DNA from: Bacteroidales bacterium
Lineage (GTDB): Bacteria; Bacteroidota; Bacteroidia; Bacteroidales; UBA10428
NCBI GenBank assembly: GCA_016935595.1
Contig: JAFGQQ010000472.1
Coordinates: 1-5,737 of the forward strand
DNA length: 5,737 bases
Direction of reading: 5' to 3'
The translations under genes were made by a program, and so were the position numbers. Of this stretch, positions 1-5,737 are shown in pieces; within the stretch, counting starts at the first letter, position 1, and the number at the start of each line of letters is the position of its first letter. The notes under the pieces were generated by a model. The model made no database searches. It saw nothing but the letters and a program-made list of their open reading frames with translations, and was not told where the DNA came from.

Positions 1-535
1 CCATCCAGCGTAAAAACATATTCAACCTTTTTGCCGATGCGTTTCTTGTAATATCCGAAACATGCTTTTTTGTCCGCTTCAAATGATCCAATTCAAAGAA
101 TACTTTTCTAAATTCTACTATGGCATCTTTAATTGATTTATTTATATGATAATATTTATAAAAAACTCCTTTTAATCCGTTATGATTCTTATATATATTT
201 TGCAAAGAGTTTAAAAAATAAAGACAATCTTCTCCGTTAAATGTCCTGTGTTTAAAATTCGTAAATGGTTTAAAATCTTTTTCTTTCGCATTCATAATAA
301 ATTCAAAAGGACTGTGTTCCATTATTTCTATCAATTGTTTGCCTTTATTTATTATGCTCTTCCGCTGTCCCCAGGCAATTGTAGAAACAAAAAATGCTGA
401 AATTTCAATGTCTTCGGGTTTATTGAAAGAATGAGGTATCTGAATCGGATCGGTATGTATGAATTCAGGATGATTATATTGATTAACTTTTAATTCGAGA
501 AATTCCTTTAGTTGCTTCCTGCTAATAAAATCCAT
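1..535 (-). CDS. TIGR02757/DUF2400 family protein, partial (3' end beyond window)
   Basis: This is an open frame from an ATG at 535-533 running without a stop to the left edge, giving 178 codons. The family is usually about 250-260 residues, so roughly the last third is missing because the window ends, not because the gene is broken. Visible family-like blocks are YNHPEFIHTDPIQIPHSF (residues 20-37), EDIEISAFFVSTIAWGQRKS (41-60), KHRTFNGEDCLYFL (95-108) and the basic segment TKKHVSDITRNASAKRLNMF (155-174) followed by LRWM. I recognise these from memory as the TIGR02757 (DUF2400) signature. No signal peptide or membrane segment is seen, so it is probably cytoplasmic. The molecular function of the family is not known and I assign none. 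It begins 15 nt after the lolD stop, with no promoter-like sequence between, so it is probably cotranscribed with lolD. There is no Shine-Dalgarno sequence before the ATG; the leader is AT-rich. Confidence 0.88.
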   Translation of the reverse strand, partial: MDFISRKQLKEFLELKVNQYNHPEFIHTDPIQIPHSFNKPEDIEISAFFVSTIAWGQRKSIINKGKQLIEIMEHSPFEFIMNAKEKDFKPFTNFKHRTFNGEDCLYFLNSLQNIYKNHNGLKGVFYKYYHINKSIKDAIVEFRKVFFELDHLKRTKKHVSDITRNASAKRLNMFLRWM

Positions 536-550
536 AACTTTAATTAGGTA

Positions 551-1201
551 CTAAATAAATTTCCCATCAATTATGGTAAGTTTCCTGTCGGTCATTGTTG
601 CCAGGTTTTCATCATGAGTAACAATAACGAAAGTCTGGTTATATTTTTCCCTTAATTTAAAAAAAAGTTCGTGAAGTTCTTTTTTATTCTTCGAGTCTAA
701 ATTACCGGAAGGTTCATCGGCTAAAATAACATCAGGATCATTAATAAGCGCCCTTGCAACAGCAACACGCTGTTGCTCACCTCCTGAAAGTTCATTTGGT
801 TTATGGTTCAACCGGTTATCAAGACCCAAAAAAGATAATATTTCTTTTGCCTTATTCTCGGCTTTCATTCTATTCACCCTTGCAATAAAAGCAGGAATGC
901 ATACATTTTCTAAAGCAGTAAATTCTGGCAACAAGTGGTGAAATTGAAAAATAAATCCGATTCTTGTATTACGAAACCTTGCCAATTCTTTTTCTTTCAA
1001 TTTTTCAATTTCAATATCATTATATATTATTTTACCTGAATCGGATTTGCTTAAAGTCCCTAAAATTTGTAAAAAAGTGGTTTTTCCTGCACCACTCGGA
1101 CCAACTATTGAAACTATTTCGCCTTTGTTAATGAAAAAATCAATGCCTTTTAGTACTTGTAAAGGTCCAAACGATTTTTCTATAGCAGTTGCTTTAATCA
1201 A
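551..1201 (-). CDS. lolD: LolD-like ABC transporter ATP-binding protein (lipoprotein release), TTG start
   Basis: This 216-residue cytoplasmic ATPase should power a LolC/LolE-type permease that extracts lipoproteins from the inner membrane for delivery to the outer membrane. All ABC motifs are present: Walker [10 protein letters not shown] (34-42), Q-loop Q86, signature LSGGEQ (138-143), Walker B DVILADE (157-163), D-loop SGNLD (165-169) and the switch histidine H196. The block [15 protein letters not shown] (86-100) is characteristic of LolD within the wider LolD/MacB/FtsE group, and the length is normal. The start codon is TTG (1201-1199): the in-frame codon two positions upstream is TAA, there is no ATG or GTG before the ABC fold begins, and translation from TTG gives the usual MIKA-type N-terminus. 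It lies 10 nt after the exchanger stop and 15 nt before the DUF2400 start, so it is inside an operon. The permease gene is not in the window, as is common for Bacteroidota. A MacB-type ATPase is the main alternative. Confidence 0.9.
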   Translation of the reverse strand: MIKATAIEKSFGPLQVLKGIDFFINKGEIVSIVGPSGAGKTTFLQILGTLSKSDSGKIIYNDIEIEKLKEKELARFRNTRIGFIFQFHHLLPEFTALENVCIPAFIARVNRMKAENKAKEILSFLGLDNRLNHKPNELSGGEQQRVAVARALINDPDVILADEPSGNLDSKNKKELHELFFKLREKYNQTFVIVTHDENLATMTDRKLTIIDGKFI

Positions 1202-1211
1202 ATTTTAAATA

Positions 1212-2147
1212 TTAAGCTCTGTGATAAATCAAGTAAATATAAATAATATAAATTATTAAAAATACAATTCCTTCAATACGCGTTAATTTTCCTCCTTTTA
1301 AAGGTATAATAAAGAAAAACAACAAAATTGAAATTCCCAGCATCCATAAAACATCTACTTTTAATGTTAATTCATTAATTGGTAAATTCTTAACAATACT
1401 TGTAATTCCTAAAATACCTAAAATATTAAAAATGTTTGAACCAATAATATTTCCAATTGAAATATCCATTTGTTTTTTAAAAGCTGCCATTAAAGAAGTT
1501 GTAAGCTCCGGAATACTTGTACCAACTGCGATTAATGATACTGAAATAACTCTTTCGCTAACTCCAATATTCCGGGCTATTTGCTCCGCCCCCATTGTAA
1601 AATATTTTGATCCAAAAACTAGAGAAATTGAAGAAAATATTAAAAATAGCAAGGAAATAAACAATGATATTTCAGGTACCTTAAAATCATTCTTTTCATG
1701 ACGTTTTTTACGCGATCTATTAATTATCCAATAATTAAATCCGACTAGTAAAATAATAAACAATATTCCTTCGTAAAATTGTAATTCCAGGTTTAATATA
1801 AAAATATAAAACAGTATACTTATTATCATCATTACAGGCCAGTCAAATAAAACCGAATTACGGTTTACTGGCATAGGAAAAATTATTGCTGTTAATCCTA
1901 GTACAAGGGCTATATTCGAAATATTTGAACCAACTATATTTCCAATCGAAATATCAGGTTGATTTATAATCGCAGCCCTTAAGCTTACAGCTAGTTCAGG
2001 AGCTGAAGTAGCAAAGGAAACAATTGTGACTCCAATAACTAAAGTTGATACTTTTAAATGCGCAGAGAATTCAACGGCCCCTTTGACTAAATATTTGCCT
2101 CCTATAAAAAGTAATATGAATCCTACAATTAAATAAATATATTCCAT
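1212..2147 (-). CDS. Calcium/sodium antiporter, CaCA family (YrbG-like)
   Basis: This 311-residue, very hydrophobic inner-membrane protein is predicted to exchange Ca2+ for Na+ (or H+). It has the two inverted alpha-repeats that define the CaCA superfamily. Alpha-1 has SFATSAPELAVS (44-55) and GNIVGSN (69-75); alpha-2 has GTSIPELTTS (209-218) and GNIIGSN (232-238). The ion-coordinating glutamates expected in this family are E51 and E214. About ten membrane helices can be drawn, split into two halves by a short basic hydrophilic loop near 143-157 (RSRKKRHEKNDFK). This matches the small prokaryotic type (TIGR00367), which lacks the large regulatory loop of animal NCX proteins. Start ATG at 2147-2145, no Shine-Dalgarno. 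It lies 31 nt downstream of tatA and 10 nt upstream of lolD, so it is probably cotranscribed with both. Ion specificity cannot be read from the sequence. The DNA of the two alpha-repeat blocks is unusually alike (see findings). Confidence 0.92.
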   Translation of the reverse strand: MEYIYLIVGFILLFIGGKYLVKGAVEFSAHLKVSTLVIGVTIVSFATSAPELAVSLRAAIINQPDISIGNIVGSNISNIALVLGLTAIIFPMPVNRNSVLFDWPVMMIISILFYIFILNLELQFYEGILFIILLVGFNYWIINRSRKKRHEKNDFKVPEISLFISLLFLIFSSISLVFGSKYFTMGAEQIARNIGVSERVISVSLIAVGTSIPELTTSLMAAFKKQMDISIGNIIGSNIFNILGILGITSIVKNLPINELTLKVDVLWMLGISILLFFFIIPLKGGKLTRIEGIVFLIIYIIYIYLIYHRA

Positions 2148-2178
2148 AATTTGGGAAAAATAACAGGAAGGTAAAACA

Positions 2179-2400
2179 CTATTTCAGGTTATTTTTTAAA
2201 TCTTTAATATCTTTCCCAATATCACCGGAACTATCGTTTATTTCCTTTTTAATATCGTTTGCCGCTTTTTTAAACTCGTTTAATCCTTTTCCCAATCCGC
2301 GGGCAATCTCAGGAATTTTTTTTGCGCCGAAAAGCAACAATATAAATATAAAAATAACAACTATTTCAGGTCCGCTGATAAAAAGAAGTTGATTTTGCAT
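2179..2400 (-). CDS. tatA: Sec-independent protein translocase TatA/E family
   Basis: This 73-residue protein forms the multimeric channel component of the Tat pathway, which exports folded proteins with twin-arginine signals. The layout is canonical: a short N-terminus, one membrane helix (about 10-23), the hinge FG (24-25), an amphipathic helix with [20 protein letters not shown] (27-46), and a charged, lysine/aspartate-rich tail (47-73). An acidic residue, E12, sits at the start of the membrane helix, where E. coli TatA has Q8 and TatB has E8. The short length and the IARGLGKG block favour TatA over TatB. Start ATG at 2400-2398, stop TAG. tatC is not in the window. It follows the secDF terminator and has a promoter candidate just upstream, so it probably heads the tatA-exchanger-lolD-DUF2400 unit. 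Confidence 0.93.
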   Translation of the reverse strand: MQNQLLFISGPEIVVIFIFILLLFGAKKIPEIARGLGKGLNEFKKAANDIKKEINDSSGDIGKDIKDLKNNLK

Positions 2401-2416
2401 AGGTAAAATATTTATA

Positions 2417-2424
2417 CAAATATA
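2417..2424 (-). promoter_or_regulatory. Candidate Bacteroidota -7 promoter element for tatA
   Basis: On the minus strand the sequence reads TATATTTG, an exact match to the Bacteroidota -7 consensus TAnnTTTG. It ends 16 nt before the tatA ATG, so transcription would start about 10 nt before the gene, a short leader. The matching -33 TTTG is not clear: at the expected 19-21 nt upstream there is only GGGTTTT, which is part of the secDF terminator stem. The placement directly after a terminator and before a new gene makes it plausible, but an 8-mer with two free positions arises easily in AT-rich DNA. Confidence 0.5.
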
Positions 2425-2434
2425 ACTATTTATA

Positions 2435-2467
2435 AAATAAAAAACCCTGACCGAAAGCCAGGGTTTT
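2435..2467 (-). terminator. Rho-independent terminator of secDF
   Basis: Read on the minus strand, a perfect 9-bp stem AAAACCCTG / CAGGGTTTT (arms 2467-2459 and 2449-2441) encloses a 9-nt loop GCTTTCGGT. It is followed by TTATTTT, so the T-tract is about six T, one A, then four T. The stem begins four bases after the secDF stop codon. The hairpin could also work in the opposite direction because the plus strand has TTTTAATTTT after the stem, but no plus-strand gene is seen there. It separates secDF from tatA. Confidence 0.85.
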
Positions 2468-2471
2468 AATT

Positions 2472-5400
2472 TTATCTTCTAATTCCTTTTAATCTGGCAG
2501 TAACACTTTTTACAGTATCATATAGTATTGGAGTAGCAATAAATAATGATGAATAAGTTCCCACGATAATTCCAACTAATAATGCAAAAGTAAATCCCCG
2601 AATTACTTCACCACCAAATATAAATATTGCCAGTAATACTATAAAGGTCGAGAATGATGTGCTAAACGTACGGCTTAATGTGCTATTTAAAGCCATATTG
2701 ATAATTTCTTTTCTCTCACGTTTTGGATAGGCACCCACATATTCCCTGATTCTGTCAAATATTATAACTGTATCGTTTATTGAATACCCCACTACTGTTA
2801 ATATAGCGGCAATAAATGCCTGGTCTATTTCTAAAGAAAACGGCATCTTTCCATAAAATAGTGAAAACACTCCTAATACAATTAATGAATCGTGAATTAA
2901 TGCAACAACTGCACCAAATCCATATTGCCAGTTTCTGAATCTTAATATGATATATATAAAAATTATAAATAAGGCAAATATAATAGCAAGAACAGCCTGC
3001 TTTTTAATATCATCGGCAATTGTAGGTCCAACTTTTTGAGAGCTTTCCCTGTTATTTTCGAGAAATTCTTCCAGTGTAACATTTTCACCCAATAAAGGTT
3101 TTAAAGCATTATAAATTTTGGCTTCTATTTCATTATCAACCTCAGTTCCACTTTCATTAATTTTATATTTTGTTGCAATCCTTACCTGATTTTCCTGTCC
3201 AAAGATTATAACTTCCGGAGTTTCGTTAAGCTCTTCCTTTAGTAAATTCTGAACTTCAACAGTGCTTATATTTTGGTCGAATCGAATAACATAATTTCTT
3301 CCCCCGGTAAAATCCACCCCTAAATTAAGTCCACGTGTAAACAATGAAGCTATACTAATTATTATAATAGCTGAAGAAATTACATAAAATATTTTTCTCC
3401 ATCCCAAAAAATTAATATTTGCATTTACAAATGCATTTTCAGTAATTTTAGTATTAAATGTAATTTTTCGATTTTTATCGAGCATACTTGCAAATATTAA
3501 CCTGGTAATAAATATGGCTGAGAATAAAGAAGTTACAATGCCAATTATTAAAGTAGTAGCAAAACCTTTAATTGGACCTGTGCCAAATAAATATAATATT
3601 ATACCAGTAAGTATTGTAGTTACGTTAGCATCAATAATAGCTGAATATGCATTTTTATAACCATCTGAAACGGCAAGTTTTAAACCTTTCCCGCTTTTAA
3701 CTTCTTCCCTTATCCTTTCATAAATAAGCACATTAGCATCGACCGACATACCAACTGTTAAAATTATACCTGCAATACCAGGTAAAGTTAACACAGCACC
3801 TAAGGACGCCAGTATTCCCATAATGAAAAATATATTCGAGATCAAGGCAATATTAGCAACTAAACCAGCCTGATTATAGTAAAAAATCATGTATAACAAC
3901 ACAATAACAAAAGCAATTAAAAATGACTGCCACCCTGCATTAATTGCTTCTTTTCCTAAAGTAGGTCCTACTACTGCTTCCTGTACTATTCGCGCCGGAG
4001 CTGGTAATTTACCCGATTTAAGTTTATTTGCTAAATCTTTTGCTTCGTCAATAGTAAAATTACCGGTTATTTGAGACTGACCTCCCCTGATTTCCTGATT
4101 AACAACCGGAGAAGAAACAACATAATTATCAAGCACAATGGCAATCCTTCGGTTTATATTTTCCCGGGTTATCCTTGCCCATGTTTTTGCACCTTCAGCA
4201 TTCATGCTCATATCAACTTCAGCTGTAGCACGGTTTTGACCAAAATCGCCCCTGGCATTAACAACAGCATCACCGTCAAGTGCAGGTCGCCCATCCCTGC
4301 CGGTTACTTTTATGGCATGTAAATAATAAAAATCGGTAAATTTATTCGAATTTGGAATTTTAATTGGTTTCAATTCCCATAGAAATTTTATATCTCTCGG
4401 AAAGATTGATCTGATTTGTTTAAGGTTAAGATAATAATTTACTTTTACCGTGTCGCGATAATGGGCATAACCAATCTCCGATCCTTGTAAAAGCTGGCCT
4501 TGGTTATTTACATGCGGATTTAAAACAGCAAATAATGGATATTCCTCAGCAATATTTCTTGTTGCAGCCAAAGAATCAGTTATTGATGTATCGCCTTCAA
4601 TTTGTTCGAGTAATGACAAAGCCTCATCTGCAGTATCACTTTCTTCAATTTGAGCTAAAAGATCAGGTACTTCTTCCTCTTCCGTTGTTTCAACTTTTTC
4701 TTCAGTCGTTATGCCTTTAGCTTCTTCTAATGAATCCTTCATTAATTCTTTTTTAGCGCTTTCAATTTCTTTAATCTTTTCATTAGCCTCTAAAAGAAAA
4801 CCATAAACTTCCTGATTTTCGTAAGTTTCCCAGAATTCAAGATTAGCGGTACCTTGTAATAATTTTCTTACCCTCTCAGGATCTTTTACGCCGGGTAATT
4901 CAACTAAAATTCTTCCGGTGGTTTCTAAACGTTGAACTTTAGGTTGAACAACACCAAAATGGTCTATCCTGGTTCTTAATATTTCAAAAGCATTGTCAAT
5001 TGCGCTATGGGTTTCGGCTCTTAAAACTTTTATAACATCTTCGTTTGTCGAATTATAATCAACTTTACCTCTGAGTTCCAAAGTATTAAAAATAGAAGCT
5101 AATTTTGCATTTGGATCAATTTCTGTGAATGATTCGGCAAAAAGTTCGAGAAAATCTGCCTGACTGCTTTCCTGCTTCTTTTTTGCCAATCTTATCGCTT
5201 TGGTAAATATTGTATCCTGGCTATAATTAGATAAAGACCTGATTAAATCTTCAACTGATATTTCAAGTATAACATTCATTCCTCCTTTCAGATCAAGACC
5301 CCTGTTTATTTCTCTTTCTTTTACTTCACGATAAGTAAACTTTTTCAATCCGAATAAAAAATTATATACAGGTTCGCTTCTGACAGAGTCGAGATAGCGG

Positions 5401-5540
5401 GATTCTTTATCAATATCACCTTGTGCATATTCCCTGGCCTTTTTCTCAGTCTTTGTTGAAATAATAGTAAAATACAATTGATAAAAACATACTATTGCTA
5501 AGGCTATGGCAAGTAACCTGATTGCTCCTTTAATTTGCAT
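2472..5540 (-). CDS. secDF: Protein translocase subunit SecDF (SecD-SecF fusion)
   Basis: This 1,022-residue inner-membrane protein joins SecD and SecF in one chain. It works with SecYEG, using proton flow to pull exported proteins through on the periplasmic side. SecD half: membrane helix 1 (about 6-27), the motif NRGLDLKGG (79-87), a large periplasmic P1 domain (to about 530), then five helices (about 535-682) containing [13 protein letters not shown] (600-612). SecF half: helix near 713-733, LGVDFTGG (740-747), the periplasmic P4 domain, then five helices (about 847-1005) with ALIHD (880-884) and [13 protein letters not shown] (921-933). D601, D884 and R930 appear to be the counterparts of the proton-transport residues studied in Thermus SecDF (D340, D637, R671). 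An acidic insert lies in P1 at about 250-330 (see findings). B. subtilis SecDF is about 740 residues; about 1,000 is usual for Bacteroidota. Start ATG at 5540-5538 leads directly into helix 1; no Shine-Dalgarno. It appears monocistronic, with its own promoter candidate and terminator. Confidence 0.97.
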   Translation of the reverse strand: MQIKGAIRLLAIALAIVCFYQLYFTIISTKTEKKAREYAQGDIDKESRYLDSVRSEPVYNFLFGLKKFTYREVKEREINRGLDLKGGMNVILEISVEDLIRSLSNYSQDTIFTKAIRLAKKKQESSQADFLELFAESFTEIDPNAKLASIFNTLELRGKVDYNSTNEDVIKVLRAETHSAIDNAFEILRTRIDHFGVVQPKVQRLETTGRILVELPGVKDPERVRKLLQGTANLEFWETYENQEVYGFLLEANEKIKEIESAKKELMKDSLEEAKGITTEEKVETTEEEEVPDLLAQIEESDTADEALSLLEQIEGDTSITDSLAATRNIAEEYPLFAVLNPHVNNQGQLLQGSEIGYAHYRDTVKVNYYLNLKQIRSIFPRDIKFLWELKPIKIPNSNKFTDFYYLHAIKVTGRDGRPALDGDAVVNARGDFGQNRATAEVDMSMNAEGAKTWARITRENINRRIAIVLDNYVVSSPVVNQEIRGGQSQITGNFTIDEAKDLANKLKSGKLPAPARIVQEAVVGPTLGKEAINAGWQSFLIAFVIVLLYMIFYYNQAGLVANIALISNIFFIMGILASLGAVLTLPGIAGIILTVGMSVDANVLIYERIREEVKSGKGLKLAVSDGYKNAYSAIIDANVTTILTGIILYLFGTGPIKGFATTLIIGIVTSLFSAIFITRLIFASMLDKNRKITFNTKITENAFVNANINFLGWRKIFYVISSAIIIISIASLFTRGLNLGVDFTGGRNYVIRFDQNISTVEVQNLLKEELNETPEVIIFGQENQVRIATKYKINESGTEVDNEIEAKIYNALKPLLGENVTLEEFLENNRESSQKVGPTIADDIKKQAVLAIIFALFIIFIYIILRFRNWQYGFGAVVALIHDSLIVLGVFSLFYGKMPFSLEIDQAFIAAILTVVGYSINDTVIIFDRIREYVGAYPKRERKEIINMALNSTLSRTFSTSFSTFIVLLAIFIFGGEVIRGFTFALLVGIIVGTYSSLFIATPILYDTVKSVTARLKGIRR

Positions 5541-5578
5541 TTGTAAATGTTTTAATTAAATATTATATAAAAGTGGCG

Positions 5579-5586
5579 CAAATATA
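5579..5586 (-). promoter_or_regulatory. Candidate Bacteroidota -7 promoter element for secDF
   Basis: The minus strand reads TATATTTG, matching TAnnTTTG and identical to the element before tatA. It ends 38 nt before the secDF ATG, giving a predicted leader of about 30 nt. No good TTTG -33 element is visible 19-21 nt upstream (the stretch there reads GGTTAATTATTG), so it is a partial promoter match. It is the best candidate in the region upstream of secDF. Confidence 0.5.
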
Positions 5587-5694
5587 TTAATTTTTTCAAT
5601 AATTAACCTTTTATAAATTTGCACATTTTGGAAAGATAAATAAAAAAAAAGCTGTCCAAAAAGTTTAAAGAATTTCAATATCAATAATTTTCAA

Positions 5695-5737
5695 CTTTGT
5701 GTAGCTTTGAGTTATCTTTGTGAAACTCTGTGGTTCA
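5695..5737. repeat. Degenerate 10-11 nt tandem repeat, CTTTGTG-type, running off the edge
   Basis: Successive plus-strand units are CTTTGTGTAG (5695), CTTTGAGTTAT (5705), CTTTGTGAAA (5716), CTCTGTGGTT (5726) and the start of another at 5736. The spacings are 10, 11, 10 and 10 nt. The core CTTTGTG is kept and the three or four bases between cores vary. The array starts abruptly, since the bases before 5695 do not fit, and it is cut by the right edge. No coding potential is evident. Confidence 0.6.

Larger units (their letters stand above)
5541..5737. other. Intergenic region upstream of secDF
   Basis: This is strongly AT-rich noncoding sequence at the right edge. I see no convincing open frame. 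It holds the secDF promoter candidate (5579-5586), a run of nine A (5642-5650) followed by GCTGTCCAAAAAG, and the degenerate 10-11 nt repeat (from 5695). Plus-strand matches to TAnnTTTG occur at 5614-5621 (TAAATTTG) and 5713-5720 (TATCTTTG). Either could serve a divergent gene beyond the window, but neither has a clear -33 partner and the second lies inside the repeat. The direction of the next gene to the right is unknown. Confidence 0.7.

Noticed and set aside
1..535. Left-edge gene as a truncated pseudogene
   Set aside because: The frame is open to the very edge with family blocks in order, so the missing C-terminus is due to the window boundary.
1432..1701. Plus-strand open frame of 89 codons
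   Set aside because: It lies fully antisense to the well-supported exchanger gene, and its protein has no recognisable family features.
3889..4322. Two overlapping plus-strand open frames (61 and 83 codons)
   Set aside because: Both are antisense to the conserved P1 base and first SecD helices of secDF, in different frames, with no start context or recognisable domain.
4535..4720. Plus-strand open frame of 61 codons rich in Q and L
   Set aside because: It is the complement of the acidic E/K-rich insert of SecDF. The Q/L bias is explained by the low-complexity codons on the other strand.
5614..5621. TAAATTTG on the plus strand as a divergent promoter
   Set aside because: It matches TAnnTTTG but has no TTTG about 20 nt upstream and no plus-strand gene in the window; in such AT-rich DNA one match is expected by chance.
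5695..5737. CTTTGTG units as a CRISPR array
   Set aside because: Units are only 10-11 nt with degenerate cores and 3-4 nt gaps. CRISPR repeats are longer and have unique spacers of about 30 nt.

Overview
The window looks like chromosomal core-genome DNA of an AT-rich member of the Bacteroidota, probably in or near the Bacteroidales. The evidence is a single-gene SecD-SecF fusion of about 1,020 residues with an enlarged periplasmic domain, a TIGR02757/DUF2400 protein (a family I associate mainly with Bacteroidota), the absence of clear Shine-Dalgarno sequences before the starts, and two copies of TATATTTG, a match to the Bacteroidota -7 promoter element TAnnTTTG. The taxon is inferred from these traits, not proved.

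All five genes lie on the minus strand, so they read from high to low coordinates. From the right: an intergenic region (5541-5737) with a degenerate 10-11 nt repeat at the window edge and a promoter candidate for secDF; secDF (5540-2472); an intrinsic terminator (2467-2435); a second promoter candidate; tatA (2400-2179); a CaCA-family sodium/calcium exchanger (2147-1212); lolD, an ABC ATPase starting with TTG (1201-551); and the first 178 codons of a DUF2400 protein (535-1), cut by the left edge. Gaps between the last four genes are 31, 10 and 15 nt, so tatA-exchanger-lolD-DUF2400 is probably one transcription unit. secDF appears to be a separate unit closed by its own terminator.

The common theme is the cell envelope. 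SecDF uses the proton motive force to help Sec export, TatA is the pore-forming component of Tat export of folded proteins, LolD powers release of lipoproteins from the inner membrane, and the exchanger moves calcium across the inner membrane. The usual partners (tatC, the LolC/E-type permease, secYEG) are not in the window and must lie elsewhere. DUF2400 has no known role.

I found no defence system, mobile element, CRISPR array or RNA gene. The window is mostly ordinary housekeeping DNA. The points worth a second look are the terminator/promoter junction between secDF and tatA, the TTG start of lolD, the acidic repeat-bearing insert in SecDF, the near-identical DNA of the two exchanger alpha-repeats, and the edge repeat.
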